Assembly (NCBI GenBank): GCA_039105265.1
Contig: JAPFFF010000034.1
Coordinates: forward strand, 1,116,001 to 1,180,000
Length of the DNA stretch: 64,000 bases
Origin: Tritrichomonas musculus
Taxonomy: Eukaryota > Parabasalia > Tritrichomonadida > Tritrichomonadidae
Direction of reading: 5' to 3'
The notes beneath the pieces were generated by a model. It ran no database searches. It was not told the DNA's origin and saw only the letters and a list, made by a program, of their open reading frames with translations. Below are positions 20,493-30,641 of this stretch, piece by piece. Made by a program: the position numbers and the translations under genes. Position 1 is the stretch's first letter. Each line of letters starts with the position of its first letter.

Positions 20493-22329
20493 AAGTATTA
20501 AAAAAATGCTCTTTAATCTCTAGCTTATAAAAATAAATTGAACTTTCATATATTCATGAAACAAATGATGAAATCTTTTATTTTAAGTATTCAAAATTAT
20601 TATATGATTTTCAGTCAGTGTTCTGTTAAAATATTATTCTAACATTTTTCCTAAATGATTTTTTAATGACAAATACGGTATGAATAGTTTCAGATACTAA
20701 ATACACTAATTCTATCAGCATTATCATCCATTTCATCATTGATCACAATTATTTACATCATTATTATAACAAGTTATATCATTATTCTAGATTATTTCTT
20801 CATCAAACAACTTATACAATCATTATTTTTATTCATAAGAGTAATGCTATAGATGGAAAAAAGGAATTATATCCCTGCTATCAAAAGTTAACTCTATTTA
20901 TATCCTTAACCAGTATAATTCAATTACAGTTATATATCCATATCCATTATAATTTCATTTCTAAATCATATCCCTTTAAGCATTCTCTTACCTAAACCTT
21001 TAATAACTATTTTTACAGCAGTATGCACTTAATTAAGCAATCCAAATTGTTAATATCATCAGCTCTTGCACTTATTAATGTGCCTTTATCGATTTCTTTT
21101 GTTATTTCAATAAAAACTATATGTGTCAATATTAAGTGTGCTTCAATTATTTAAAGGAAGTTATAGATTCTTTATTTCTTTCATATTAATCTTTAATTAA
21201 ATCACCAAAATATTTAGAATTAATGCTGTCTATTGTAATAATTACACTAACATTATCATACATAGCTTTGTTAAACTCTTTAAATGCATTATCATTGACT
21301 CATAACGATTATATAATGCTTGATATAAAACATTTATTTTATGTTAACTATATCCATAATAGAAAAAACTTATGGAAATCGCGTATACATATTGAAATCA
21401 TTCATTTAGTCACTAAAATCATTGTTTTAATCACTAAAATAACACATTAATCACTGATATCATTCATATAATCATTGAAATTGTTCATTTAATCACTAAA
21501 ATAACACATTAATCACTAAAATCATTGTTTTAATCACTGAAATAACACATTATTTAATGAAATTATTCATTTTATCACTGGTATCATTCATTTAATCACT
21601 GAAATCATTGTTTTAATCACTAAAATAACACATTAATCACTAAAATCATTCATTTTATCACTGATATCATTCATTTAATCACTAAAAATATTCATTTTAT
21701 CACTGGTATCATTGTTTTAATCACTGAAATCATTCATTTCATCACTGATATCATTCATTTAATCACTGAAATCATTGTTTTAATCACTAAAATAACACAT
21801 TAATCACTAAAATCATTTATTTCATCACTGATATCATTCATTTAATCACTGAAATCATTATTTTAATCACTAAAATAACAAATTTATAAGACATTAATCA
21901 ACGTAACCATTCATTTATTCATTGAAATCTTTAATTTAATCGCTAAAATCATACATTTTTGTATGTTTTCCATAACAGATTGGTGCTTTTTTTGATAAAC
22001 TTCATTTTTCTAATCTCTTTTTTTAATTAAAATTGATGATAAATATAATTTATTTATAAAAAACTTCTTTTTCAATAATCTTTATTGCAAATGTAAACTA
22101 TATATTTTAAGTTGGAAACCATATTTCAATATGAATTATAAAGTTTTTATTTGAATAAAAAAATATATAACAAAAATTATAATATTTGTTATTTCATTTC
22201 AAAAATTTGTTATTTAATTTGGTTCTTATTAAGATAACTTAGTTTTTAGAAATCGAATATCATAAATGAAAAAGTTTGAAATTTTTCTATTAAATGTTTA
22301 AATGACGTTAATTCTTAATATAATTTTAT
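20493..22329. other. Merlin interior without genes
   Basis: AT-rich sequence with no convincing gene. The 75-codon ORF at 21223-21450 runs into the AATCACT array and is rejected. The part just before 22330 holds the presumed transposase promoter, but no clear TCA-pyrimidine initiator was singled out. Confidence 0.5.
21401..21956 (+). repeat. AATCACT-based tandem array
   Basis: About thirty short units of the type AATCACTAAAATCATT or AATCACTGATATCATT recur at an irregular period of ~20 bases, with higher-order repeats containing AATAACACATT. It lies between the left TIR and the transposase. Confidence 0.85.
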
Positions 22330-23268
22330 ATGAATCAATCAATAGTTAATGCGTTTGAAAATCAATCTCAAAATCTTGTTGGATTATATATATTTTGTTC
22401 AAACAAAAACAATATGTTTTAATTATTTCGCGAATTAAATATAATTGAAGATTCTTGCCAGTGTCCTAAATGCGAAGCAGAAACATCAAATATACATAAC
22501 TCTAGTATTACATATTTCAATCTGCTACGCTATTGCACTCAATGTCACATTCATTTTTCATTATTTCACAAAACAATACTTACAAGAGCCCACATCGATC
22601 CTCCCACCTTTCTAGCATTAGCATATTGCTGGACTCATCGATACTCTCTCAAAGATACCTGTGCTGAATGTAATGTAAGCAAAGATACAGTGACAAACTT
22701 TTTTACGGCATTTAGAGACTCGGTTATCGAAGAAATAACTGAAGGACCTCAAGAACAAATTGGTGGATCAGACATGAATGTTGAGATAGATGAAACAGTA
22801 ATTACTCACCGGAAATATGACAGAGGACGCCAATTGAAAACAGTTTGGGTTTTCGGTGGAATCTGTAGAGAGACCGATAAAGCTTTTGCGCTGGTAGTTG
22901 AAGATCGAACTGCACCGACTCTCAATGATCAAATATCAAAACACATCGCAGCAGGTTCCATCATTCATTCAGACACCTGGGCTTCTTACCAACAAATCGA
23001 AAACATCCCAAACAAAAACTTCACTCACTTTTCAGTAAATCATTCTAAAAATTTTGTTGACCCCGAGACCGGTTCGCACACACAACATATCGAAAGGATG
23101 TGGAGAGAACTCAAATTTAAAAAGCTGATGTCGTGCGGAATAAGCTCATTGGATGCTCAAGGATATGTTTTCGAATATATCTGGCGTCGAAACAACTTAA
23201 AAGGACTTTCAAGAGGACAGAAACTAATAAAACTATTAAGGACAATAGGAAAAACAAGTTACACATAA
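22330..23268 (+). pseudogene. Merlin transposase (ISXO2-like DDE), one in-frame stop
   Basis: From an ATG at 22330 a single frame runs to 23268 and is broken only by a TAA at 22420-22422 (codon 31). After it comes a zinc-ribbon-like pair CQCPKC...CTQC, a helix-turn-helix region (DTCAECNVSKDTVTNFF), and a DDE core: NVEIDETVI (first Asp), IHSDTWASY (second Asp) and HTQHIERMWRELK (Glu). This order and the HSDxWxxY and ERxWxxxK motifs match the ISXO2/IS1016 family and its eukaryotic branch, Merlin. The catalytic residues are intact, so the single stop is the only visible lesion. It may be a sequencing error, a recent mutation, or bypassed by a later start such as GTG/ATG inside the domain, which would lose the zinc ribbon. 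Confidence 0.88.
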
Positions 23269-23404
23269 AAAGATCAAGGTTTAGTAAAAACAAATTGAAT
23301 TCTAATTATCTTTTTTTTTTCTTTAAAACAGTTTTTTTTTTTAATTTCAATTGAATTTGTATTAGTTAAATCTTTTTTGTAGATATTATTCTTTATGGAT
23401 ACAA

Positions 23405-23715
23405 GTTGATCAAAATACAAATATTTGCTATTGAAATAAAACAGTAAATGGATAAAATGCATAAAAAATCGAGTTTAATAACAATGAATTAACCATTATT
23501 CGTATATTTATAAAGAAAACGAGCTGCATTAGTTAATTTGCAAATATTCGTAATTGAATCAAATAGTAAATAGATAAAATGCATAAAAAATCGAGTTTAA
23601 TAACAATGAATTAATCAATATTTGTATATTTCGAAAGAAAACGAGCTGCATTAGTTAATTTGTAAATATTCGTAATTGAATCAAATAGTAAATGGATTAA
23701 ATGCATAATAAATCG
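23405..23715 (+). repeat. 122-bp tandem repeat (about 2.5 units)
   Basis: The anchor GATAAAATGCATAAAAAATC recurs at a 122-base period (GCATAA at 23459, 23581, 23703), with AACGAGCTGCATTAGTTAAT between. It follows the transposase gene inside the Merlin element. Confidence 0.85.
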
Positions 23716-23935
23716 GGTTTCTACGATGTTTATTTGTAAATAACTGTTACTATGCAGAAATAAATGAGAAAATTACTTGATTTTGAAATGCAAATATACT
23801 TAATAATACTTTATCAATTGAAATAATTCAATGAGTTTTTTCAAAATAATATTAATATTATATATTATAAAGAGAAACAAATAAGCAGAAAATAAAAGAT
23901 TTGCAATATTATTATAACTGATAATACAATTAAGT

Positions 23936-24412
23936 ATTATATATTGTTAGTTACTATAACGAAAAAATGAAAAAATAATGAATTTGGAAATAAGATTCAA
24001 TAAATTTATAGTAAGGAGAACAAAAGAATAAGAATTAACAATCTTATTGCATATTACATCATATAATATCGTGTATTATTAGTGAATATAACGAAAAAAT
24101 GAAAAAATAATGAATTTGGAAATAAGATTCAATAAATTTATAGTAAGGAGAACGAAAGAATAAGAAATAACAATCCTATTGCATATTACATCATATAATA
24201 TTGTGTATTGTTAGTGAATATAACGAAAAAATGAAAAAATAATGAATTTGGAAATAAGATTCAATAAATTTATAGTAAGGAGAACGAAAGAATAAGAAAT
24301 AACAATCCTATTGCATATTACATCATATAATATTGTGTATTGTTAGTTATTATAACGAAAAAATGAAAAAATAATGAATTTGGAAATAAGATTCAATAAA
24401 TTTATAGTAAGG
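23936..24412 (-). repeat. 132-bp minisatellite in the right Merlin TIR
   Basis: This is the inverted counterpart of 19761-20288. The anchor recurs at 24013, 24145, 24277 and 24409, again an exact 132-base period. Both TIRs contain a similar copy number. Confidence 0.93.
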
Positions 24413-25134
24413 AGTACGAATAAATAAGAATAAATAATCATATAATATATTATATCATTTTATATCGTTCATTATTAGTTAATGTTGCTCGTTTTAGTCG
24501 AATTTAGTAGAATGTCAAAATGATCGTTGGAAATGGATCTTATTTTGCAAGTACAAATAGCAATATTACTTGGAAATAGATGATGTTTCAGATATAATCA
24601 CTGAATTGACTGATTTTATTTTATTAGTGGAGTTTGGTATCTTTGATATCTTTTTTATTTTTTATTTTTTATTTTTTTCATTCTTTGAATTTTTGAATCC
24701 ATTGAATTTTTTGATAGGTGATTATTTTGCTAAAATAAACTTCTTTTAAATTTGAGAGGCCTCAGAAAATTGAGAGAACGAAGCAGTATAATAGGAGAGT
24801 ACCAATTTTGAGAGTTCATGCATTACTTCTCTAATTTTGAATAACTCTGTATTTCAAGTAACTTAATCAATTGCATTTATATTAGATTCTCGATTAATTC
24901 TGTTTAATATATGATATTCAATAAATGATAAAACGAATAATCTTAATTTATTAATGTTACTTCTAATATTTTTAAAAAAGAGCAAAATAATCATTAATTA
25001 TTTTAAAGACGAATACATGATTAAAACCATAGTTTTGTGGTTTTTGTAGAAACTGAATTTATATTTTATATAATTGCATATAAAAAAGATGTGTTAAGGG
25101 GGACGGACCAAATAAAAAAAAATCAATTTCTTTA

Positions 25135-25935
25135 ATTTATTTTATATTTTTTACTTAAGTAATATACTAATAATTAATAATTACTAATATTTTCAAATTT
25201 TTTTTATAAAAAATTTTTGTTTTTTTACGAAATTATATATTCAATCATTTGCAAAACATTTCCTTATTTTTTAATTTTGTCGCATTCATCAGTTTACCTT
25301 TCATTTGTAAATTATGAAGTGCTCAGTAGTCATGCCAAATTCTATTTTTTTATACATAAAAATGTTTGAAATACTTTTTTTTTAATTGAAAGGAGATTAA
25401 TTATATTATATTTCAATAAATATTAAACTAAATTTTGATCGAATACATAACTTTATATTCCTAGGTTCACTGATGATAAGTTTTTAATTTGGCTGTAAAA
25501 TCTTTAAAATTGAATGATTACATACATTTTGAAAAATCATGAATTACAGAGAGATTTTACCAAAATTTAAAAATGTATGTAGTCTTTCAATTTTAAAGAT
25601 TTTACAACCAAACTAAGTTATAATATTTTTTATTAATAGGAATAAAAAATTATGTATTCGTTAAGGATTTGAATCACTACATCTGGTAAAATGGAGATAT
25701 GAAAATTTTTGTTCAACTTTTTTGCACTTTTTTTAACTTAATTTTTTTTTTTAGAAAAATCTACAATTTAAATTTATAATCAAAAAGAAAATGTCCATTA
25801 TAAATATTATAAAATACTATTTTAAATATTTAATCATTAATTATGATATAATAATATGTGTACGTTTTTTTCTTCAGAGTCCCATTTTTTTGAAAGGTTT
25901 ATAATTAAAAAAAAAACGTATTAATATATAAAAAG
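25135..25935. other. 5' non-coding part of the Kolobok-like element
   Basis: No gene is seen. It includes a large foldback (25439-25665, separate entry). The block 25860-25992 probably holds the transposase promoter; TCATTTTTCATGG places an initiator-like TCATTTTTC directly at the start codon. Confidence 0.5.
25439..25665. repeat. Foldback of ~227 bp inside the Kolobok-like element
   Basis: The outer blocks GAATACATAA (25440) and TTATGTATTC (~25655), and the inner ~40-base arms beginning GGCTGTAAAATCTTTAAAAT and ending in the reverse ATTTTAAAGATTTTACAACC, pair as an imperfect hairpin. It could be a nested foldback element or a structural part of the transposon. Confidence 0.75.
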
Positions 25936-25992
25936 TTGGTTTATTTTGTTAACCATATATTTTTTAACGTTTATTTCATTTTTTCATTTTTC

Positions 25993-27282
25993 ATGGCGCC
26001 AAAAAGGAAAATCCAAATAAAAAACCAAAAAGCAATAAATATTAGATGGAATAAAAAGGATGATGATAAAGAAGAGATTCAGGAAGATGTTCCTTATAAA
26101 AAAGTTCAACCAGATATGGCTGTCATCAGTACTTTAGTACAAGGCTCTGGTTTTCAAAGAGCTCGCATCGGCGCTGCTATCCAAGGAAACTGTTTTCCTA
26201 GCAAATCTACCTTTTATAGGCACCAACAAAAGTTGATACCGAAAATAAAAGAATGTACTTCTGAACATTTTGAGAGGTTTGCTAAGGAAACATTTGAACA
26301 GAATGATGCCAATATTTCAATAGATGGGAGATATGACTCCTGTCGTGATGCAATGTATTGCACAACAGCAACAATGGATTGCAGGAGAAACAAAGTTGTT
26401 GACATGCAAACAACAAACAAAAAAGATGTCAACGTTGCGTCCAATATGCTAGAATCTGCTGCAGCTAGACTAAGTTTTGACCAAATTATTGGAAAATGGG
26501 GACCTGATTGTTGCAACTCGATAACTTCTGATAATGATAATAAAACGCCAAATCAAGCGAAAAAAGCAGGTCTGGATTTTAGTCGAACCTTCGATCCTAG
26601 GCATGGATTTCAATGCATGTCTAGAAATTTTGCAAAGCTAGCTGACAAATTGGAGTATGATTATTTATTTTCTGATGAAATAGAAACTAAGAGAGTGAAA
26701 ATTGTTTCGTGGGGAGTATATTTAGTTACAAATATTGAAGATGTCGAATTGAGAGGACTTATGTGGACGAACTCTCCATTTCATATGATAGGTAACCACG
26801 ATAATTGTTCGCATGGTCCATTACCACCATCACATTCTGATTGGGAACTAGGGAAAAACGATGAAACTGCTTTTAAAAAAATGCAAAACTTTTTCAATAA
26901 AACCGAAAATTTTATTAAAAATTGCGACTTTCGAAACAATACTCAATGCAACGAGAGTCTCAATAACCTCATATCGATGCTGGCCCCAAAGAGACTTTAT
27001 TTCGCGCGATCATATGAAGTTAGAACCCTTTTGGCAGGATGCCTATATAACGATCCTCATTTTTTTTCAAGTTTGTTGACTGACCTAGATCTTATAAAGT
27101 TTGTACCAAAACAATCATTAGCTGATATATTGTCATTCGAAAATGATAGAGAACAAGAAATATTCCGAAAAAGAACACCTCAATATCGAGAAAAAAAAAA
27201 GCATTACAGAAAAAAGAAATACTCTAAAAAAGATCCACCTGGCGATTACAACGAAGACAAAAAAGATTTTTCATTTGAATAA
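25993..27282 (+). CDS. Kolobok-like transposase (429 aa)
   Basis: The start is the ATG at 25993 (MAPKRKIQIKNQ); the longer frame from 25936 begins with TTG and a hydrophobic AT-driven stretch. The N-terminus is basic. Core motifs are ISIDGRYDS (first Asp), an MD...KVVDMQTTNK block, SDNDNKTPNQAKK (second acidic motif), FDPRHGFQCMSRNF, IGNHDNCSHGPLPP (His/Cys metal-binding-like), and a final NTQCNESLNNLISMLAPKRL with the likely catalytic Glu. These resemble the transposase core of Kolobok elements as I know it; no search was possible. The C-terminus is Lys/Arg-rich and may bind DNA. The frame is fully open, so the element could be autonomous. A KDG-type or other DDE family is the alternative. 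Confidence 0.75.
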   Translation: MAPKRKIQIKNQKAINIRWNKKDDDKEEIQEDVPYKKVQPDMAVISTLVQGSGFQRARIGAAIQGNCFPSKSTFYRHQQKLIPKIKECTSEHFERFAKETFEQNDANISIDGRYDSCRDAMYCTTATMDCRRNKVVDMQTTNKKDVNVASNMLESAAARLSFDQIIGKWGPDCCNSITSDNDNKTPNQAKKAGLDFSRTFDPRHGFQCMSRNFAKLADKLEYDYLFSDEIETKRVKIVSWGVYLVTNIEDVELRGLMWTNSPFHMIGNHDNCSHGPLPPSHSDWELGKNDETAFKKMQNFFNKTENFIKNCDFRNNTQCNESLNNLISMLAPKRLYFARSYEVRTLLAGCLYNDPHFFSSLLTDLDLIKFVPKQSLADILSFENDREQEIFRKRTPQYREKKKHYRKKKYSKKDPPGDYNEDKKDFSFE

Positions 27283-28530
27283 TAATATTATCTTAATCTC
27301 AAAAACTTAATTAGTATCTCTACCTTCAGACTTTACACCTTTAAATAAAAGGTATTTTGGTTTTATATAATCTTTCTTTTATATTTTTCTTTTTTTATTC
27401 TAATATTTTTTACATATAAGATTAAAAAAAATTCATTTTTTCATTATATTTTAATATTACAAGAAATACAAAAGATTTTATTTAACAAATTTGTTTGGTA
27501 AGCCATAAAAATTATGAAATGACTAGAAATTATCATTGCATTAATTTTCAGTAATAAACGATCAAAGATGCCATATTTTCAATAAAAAACAAGACAACTA
27601 AAAATAATTTTCAATAACAAACGATCAAAGATGCCATATTTTCAATAAAAAACAAGACAACTAAAAATAATTTTAAGTAAAACCGATCAAAGATGCCAGT
27701 TCTTTTTTCATTATCTCATAACAGCAAAAAAATGAAAAAAAAAAGTTCAACAAATCAGCATTTTCAGAAAAAATGATCAAATATATATATATTTTTGTGT
27801 TTCATATAAGTTTTTTGATAATAAAAAATTAGAGTAATCTTTATACCATGATGGTATATAAAATATTTAATAATTTTTAATATTATTATTTGATAGAATT
27901 TCATATTTTTCAAATAGTTTTTTTTAAAAAAATTAAATTTCGACTTTAGAAAATTAATTACTAAATGCTAATTGATATAAAATTACGTAATGAGATAGAA
28001 ATATCTTCTTCAAAAAAGAAATGATATAAAAAATATTTATCGATTTACTTTTTAAATGTAAGCAAATAATTAGTACTGATTGTAATTGTTTCACTAATAG
28101 TTGAAAGCAAGTGTTGAATAAGATCTATCAGTTTTTTGAATCAATTTAGCTTTTAGGTTTCAATGTAATATTTCGTTATAATGAGGCTAATATAGTTATC
28201 AAATGTATTCGGTTTCTGGTTAACTAAGGGATATGAAAAAATTTGAATACTTTTCAGAATATACATAAAATTGAAATATCTTAATAAAAAAATCATTTTT
28301 AATAATATTAATTATTAAATATAAATATATTGTTTAAATGAATAACCAAAAAGTAAAATTTAAGATTAAATAATGAAATTAAATATTATCATATTTATTA
28401 GTTAGAGCTGCTTTAAAATAATATTAAAAGTCAGCATTTCATGTTCTATTCACGATTATAACAACAATCTCAAAATCTTACATTTTAATTTTGTTTATAT
28501 AGTGAGCTTTAAACATGTGAGACTCCCCCC
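27283..28530. other. 3' non-coding part of the Kolobok-like element
   Basis: No gene is seen. 27540-27700 carries a ~61-bp tandem repeat (see separate entry). The remainder is AT-rich up to the C-rich right end at 28524-28530. Confidence 0.5.
27540..27700 (+). repeat. ~61-bp tandem repeat
   Basis: The block AACGATCAAAGATGCCATAT through AACAAGACAACTAAAAATAA is present twice almost identically, followed by a third partial unit. Confidence 0.9.
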
Positions 28531-28860
28531 TTAAAGATTTTGATCAAATTGAGATTCATTGAATTTTTATTTTTTTGTTCAAGATTACATAGTTTTAATT
28601 TGATATTCAAGTTAATATTTTGAATTTAACACTAATAATATTTCTTATTGAGTTAGGAGATAATGCTTTTATGATTTTTATTAAATAAAGTTTATGCTAA
28701 GAATTATTTGAATTAATTTTCTGAAAAAACATAATTTTCAGAAGGTAAAAAAAAGCAGCATTGAATAATAAATAAAATATTCAATTGAATTCAAATAAAT
28801 TGACCAATTTATAAACAATTCTTTGTCTTTGAAAAACAATGAATTCGTATTTCCTTCATA

Positions 28861-28872
28861 TCATTTTTTAAA
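28861..28872 (+). promoter_or_regulatory. Trichomonad-type initiator (Inr) of CH gene copy 2
   Basis: TCATTTTTTAAA lies 22 bases before the ATG at 28883 and is identical to the motif before copy 1. The predicted transcription start is the A at 28863. Confidence 0.6.
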
Positions 28873-28882
28873 ATAAAAACCA

Positions 28883-30238
28883 ATGAATACAGAACACAGA
28901 AATACAGAATGTATTCCACAACAAATCAAGGTTTTCTCTAAATGGGTAAAATGTGCCTTGTCCAACAACAGATTAGACGTCACCATCAAGGATATCACGA
29001 AAGACCTCAAAGATGGAGTTATATTAGTTGAACTTTCAGAAGTTCTTGTCTGCAAATTGGCTCCACGTGACTGGGAACTTCAACCAAAGGGAACCGAAGA
29101 TATGGTTCACAACAGTGATTTGGCAATTGAGATGTTCACGAAGGACGGCGTCCACCTCAACGGAATCACAGGCAAAGAAGTGACCGAAAGCAAAGAGAAG
29201 TTCATTCTTGGTCTCCTCTGGACGATCATTCTCCATTACTCAATCGACAAATCGGTTCGCTTCAGCAGCGACTGCAGCAAAGCCAACGACAGCTCCAGAT
29301 TCTCATCGAAATCGAAAGTTTCGCACTGCGTCGCCCAGAGGCACTACAAGCAGGCGCTGATGCAGTGGGCGCTCGACCGCATCGAGGGCTACCCGGGCGT
29401 CGCCGAATTCCAGCCGCTGAGCCTGGCGCTGTGCGCGCTCCTCGACTCCTTCTTCCCAGAGAGGGTCAACTACTTCACGCTCGATCCAAAAGACGCAGAA
29501 ACGAGCTCGAAAGTTGCCTCTCAGGCGATGAAAGAGCTCAACGTTCCGCTCCTGTTTGAGCTAAGCGAACTCCAGAGCGCAAAAATCGACGACAAAGCGC
29601 TGCTGACGCAGCTGTCGGTGATCAAGATTGCGATCGAAAGGCGCCAGCCATCGCAACGGACAATATCGAAGTCACGGACGCTGATTCTCGACGACGAATT
29701 TGTGCCACACAGAGAAGAAGGGAGCAACAAGAACTGCGCAGGAAAGAGGTTTGGCCTGATCATGAAATTGAAAGAAACGGATTACAAAAACGGCCAGAGA
29801 ATCAACCCACTCAAGGAGCAGGTCAGCTTTGGCGAAGATGTCGAACTCGCGCTCGCAGTGAAGAACGTCGAGGAGCCGTTCTTGAATCCGTCCGGAAGGA
29901 AGCTCGGCGTGGAAAAGCCAGACATCAAGAAGGATGCGAGCCAGCAATTTGTGTTTGGCGAAGACAAGTGGAGCACGGTCATCGACTCGATTGTCCAGCG
30001 AGGAATGGTCTGGGACGTCGCCGATGAATTCAACCAAGATCCGCCAGCGGGAACGCCGTTCTACATCTTCCCATTCCACGGCAGACACAACCAGCACTTT
30101 GTCTACAAGAATGGGATGATTTATGCACAGCAAAACGGCCACGTTGTCACATATGTCGGCGGTGAGGAACCATTCGTTATGATGCCACCAAGCAAGACTC
30201 TCAAAGCAAGGCAAACATTCAGAATTCAACTCATTTAA
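28883..30238 (+). CDS. Calponin-homology (CH) domain protein, copy 2
   Basis: This is a 451-aa copy of 5095-6450 with four amino-acid differences: Asn to Ser in the first linker, Tyr to Cys (SNKNCAGKR), Arg to Lys (FGEDKWS) and Ser to Asn (ADEFNQDP). Both CH-like units and the beta-rich C-terminal domain are intact, as are the promoter and the TAAA-type 3' end (stop overlapping TAAAT). The shared high G/C codon bias shows the bias predates the duplication. The gene survives although the arm was hit by a Kolobok-like element about 350 bases upstream of its start. Likely actin-binding, cytoskeletal; partner unknown. Confidence 0.85.
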   Translation: MNTEHRNTECIPQQIKVFSKWVKCALSNNRLDVTIKDITKDLKDGVILVELSEVLVCKLAPRDWELQPKGTEDMVHNSDLAIEMFTKDGVHLNGITGKEVTESKEKFILGLLWTIILHYSIDKSVRFSSDCSKANDSSRFSSKSKVSHCVAQRHYKQALMQWALDRIEGYPGVAEFQPLSLALCALLDSFFPERVNYFTLDPKDAETSSKVASQAMKELNVPLLFELSELQSAKIDDKALLTQLSVIKIAIERRQPSQRTISKSRTLILDDEFVPHREEGSNKNCAGKRFGLIMKLKETDYKNGQRINPLKEQVSFGEDVELALAVKNVEEPFLNPSGRKLGVEKPDIKKDASQQFVFGEDKWSTVIDSIVQRGMVWDVADEFNQDPPAGTPFYIFPFHGRHNQHFVYKNGMIYAQQNGHVVTYVGGEEPFVMMPPSKTLKARQTFRIQLI

Positions 30239-30521
30239 ATACAAAATATTTAAGTATATTTTTATTTACGTTATAAATATAGATATAGATAAACAAGCAC
30301 TCACATCACTTTTTTGAAATTTTTTTATAATGTTAATTATGACAATTATTATTGCATTGGATGAATCATTTTGATAATAATTATTTATTAGGATAATTGT
30401 TGAATTTTATAACCTCTCGTTCATTGACAGTCAACGATCAACGAGGTTGAACCTGTTAAGGTTAACTAAATGAACGACAAACAATTTAATTTTAATTTAA
30501 AAAAAAAAATCTCTTGAATGG

Positions 30522-30556
30522 TTCACTTTTTGAGGGAGAAAAACTCAAAAAGTGAA
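30522..30556. terminator. Perfect 13-bp hairpin
   Basis: TTCACTTTTTGAG (30522-30534) and CTCAAAAAGTGAA (30544-30556) pair perfectly around a 9-base loop, 13 bases before a T34 run. It looks like a hairpin-plus-T terminator but could equally be a mobile-DNA relic. The function is inferred only from shape. Confidence 0.4.
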
Positions 30557-30566
30557 AGTAATTCGT

Positions 30567-30568
<2 letters not shown>

Positions 30569-30602
<34 letters not shown>
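30569..30602. repeat. T34 homopolymer run
   Basis: A run of 34 T directly after the hairpin and just beyond the 3' end of the decayed F5/8-C gene (which lies on the minus strand). Confidence 0.95.
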
Positions 30603-30604
<2 letters not shown>

Positions 30605-30641
30605 GATCAAGTAATATTGTTTTAGATATATAATTTGAAAT

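Larger units (their letters stand above)
18597..24803 (+). mobile_element. Merlin (IS1016/ISXO2-like) DNA transposon, 6.2 kb
   Basis: The ends are perfect inverted GGTACTCTCC, continuing as long terminal inverted repeats of about 1 kb (left to ~20490 with a nested insertion; right from ~23818). Flanks carry an 8-bp target duplication, as expected for Merlin. It encodes one recognisable gene, an ISXO2-like DDE transposase broken by one stop (22330-23268). The rest is tandem-repeat DNA: a mirrored 132-bp array in each TIR, an AATCACT-based array in the centre and a 122-bp array after the transposase. The left duplication arm lacks the element, so it inserted after the duplication. Confidence 0.92.
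25098..28530 (+). mobile_element. Kolobok-like DNA transposon with TTAA flanks
   Basis: TTAA at 25094-25097 and 28531-28534 flanks short inverted ends (GGGGGAC at the left, GGGGGGAG in reverse at the right). The corresponding left-arm site (~6795-6803) is uninterrupted and reads GTGTCAATGATTTT on the same strand. One intact transposase gene (25993-27282) lies inside. The TTAA target, short G-rich ends and transposase motifs together fit the Kolobok superfamily; piggyBac shares TTAA but has a different transposase. Confidence 0.8.
16917..30385 (+). repeat. Right arm of the inverted duplication, split by two transposons
   Basis: The arm consists of three segments (16917-18596, 24804-25097, 28531-30385) that together reproduce the left arm 8757-4952 in reverse. 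The Merlin element separates the first two and the Kolobok-like element the last two. Removing the two elements restores co-linearity with the left arm. Total arm sequence is about 3.83 kb, close to the 3.81 kb on the left. Confidence 0.93.
30239..30641. other. Non-coding stretch at the outer end of the right arm
   Basis: Arm similarity ends near 30385. A locally G/C-richer block at 30410-30475 contains short mirrored motifs (ACCTCTCGTT, AACGAGGTT). A hairpin and a long T run follow (separate entries). Confidence 0.5.

Noticed and set aside
21401-21956. CRISPR-like appearance of regularly spaced AATCACT repeats
   Set aside because: Units are short, irregular, contiguous and without unique spacers; this is a eukaryotic satellite-type array inside a transposon.
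25094-28534. piggyBac assignment for the TTAA element
   Set aside because: TTAA fits, but the transposase lacks the piggyBac DDE motifs and Cys-rich tail I would expect; Kolobok-type motifs fit better.
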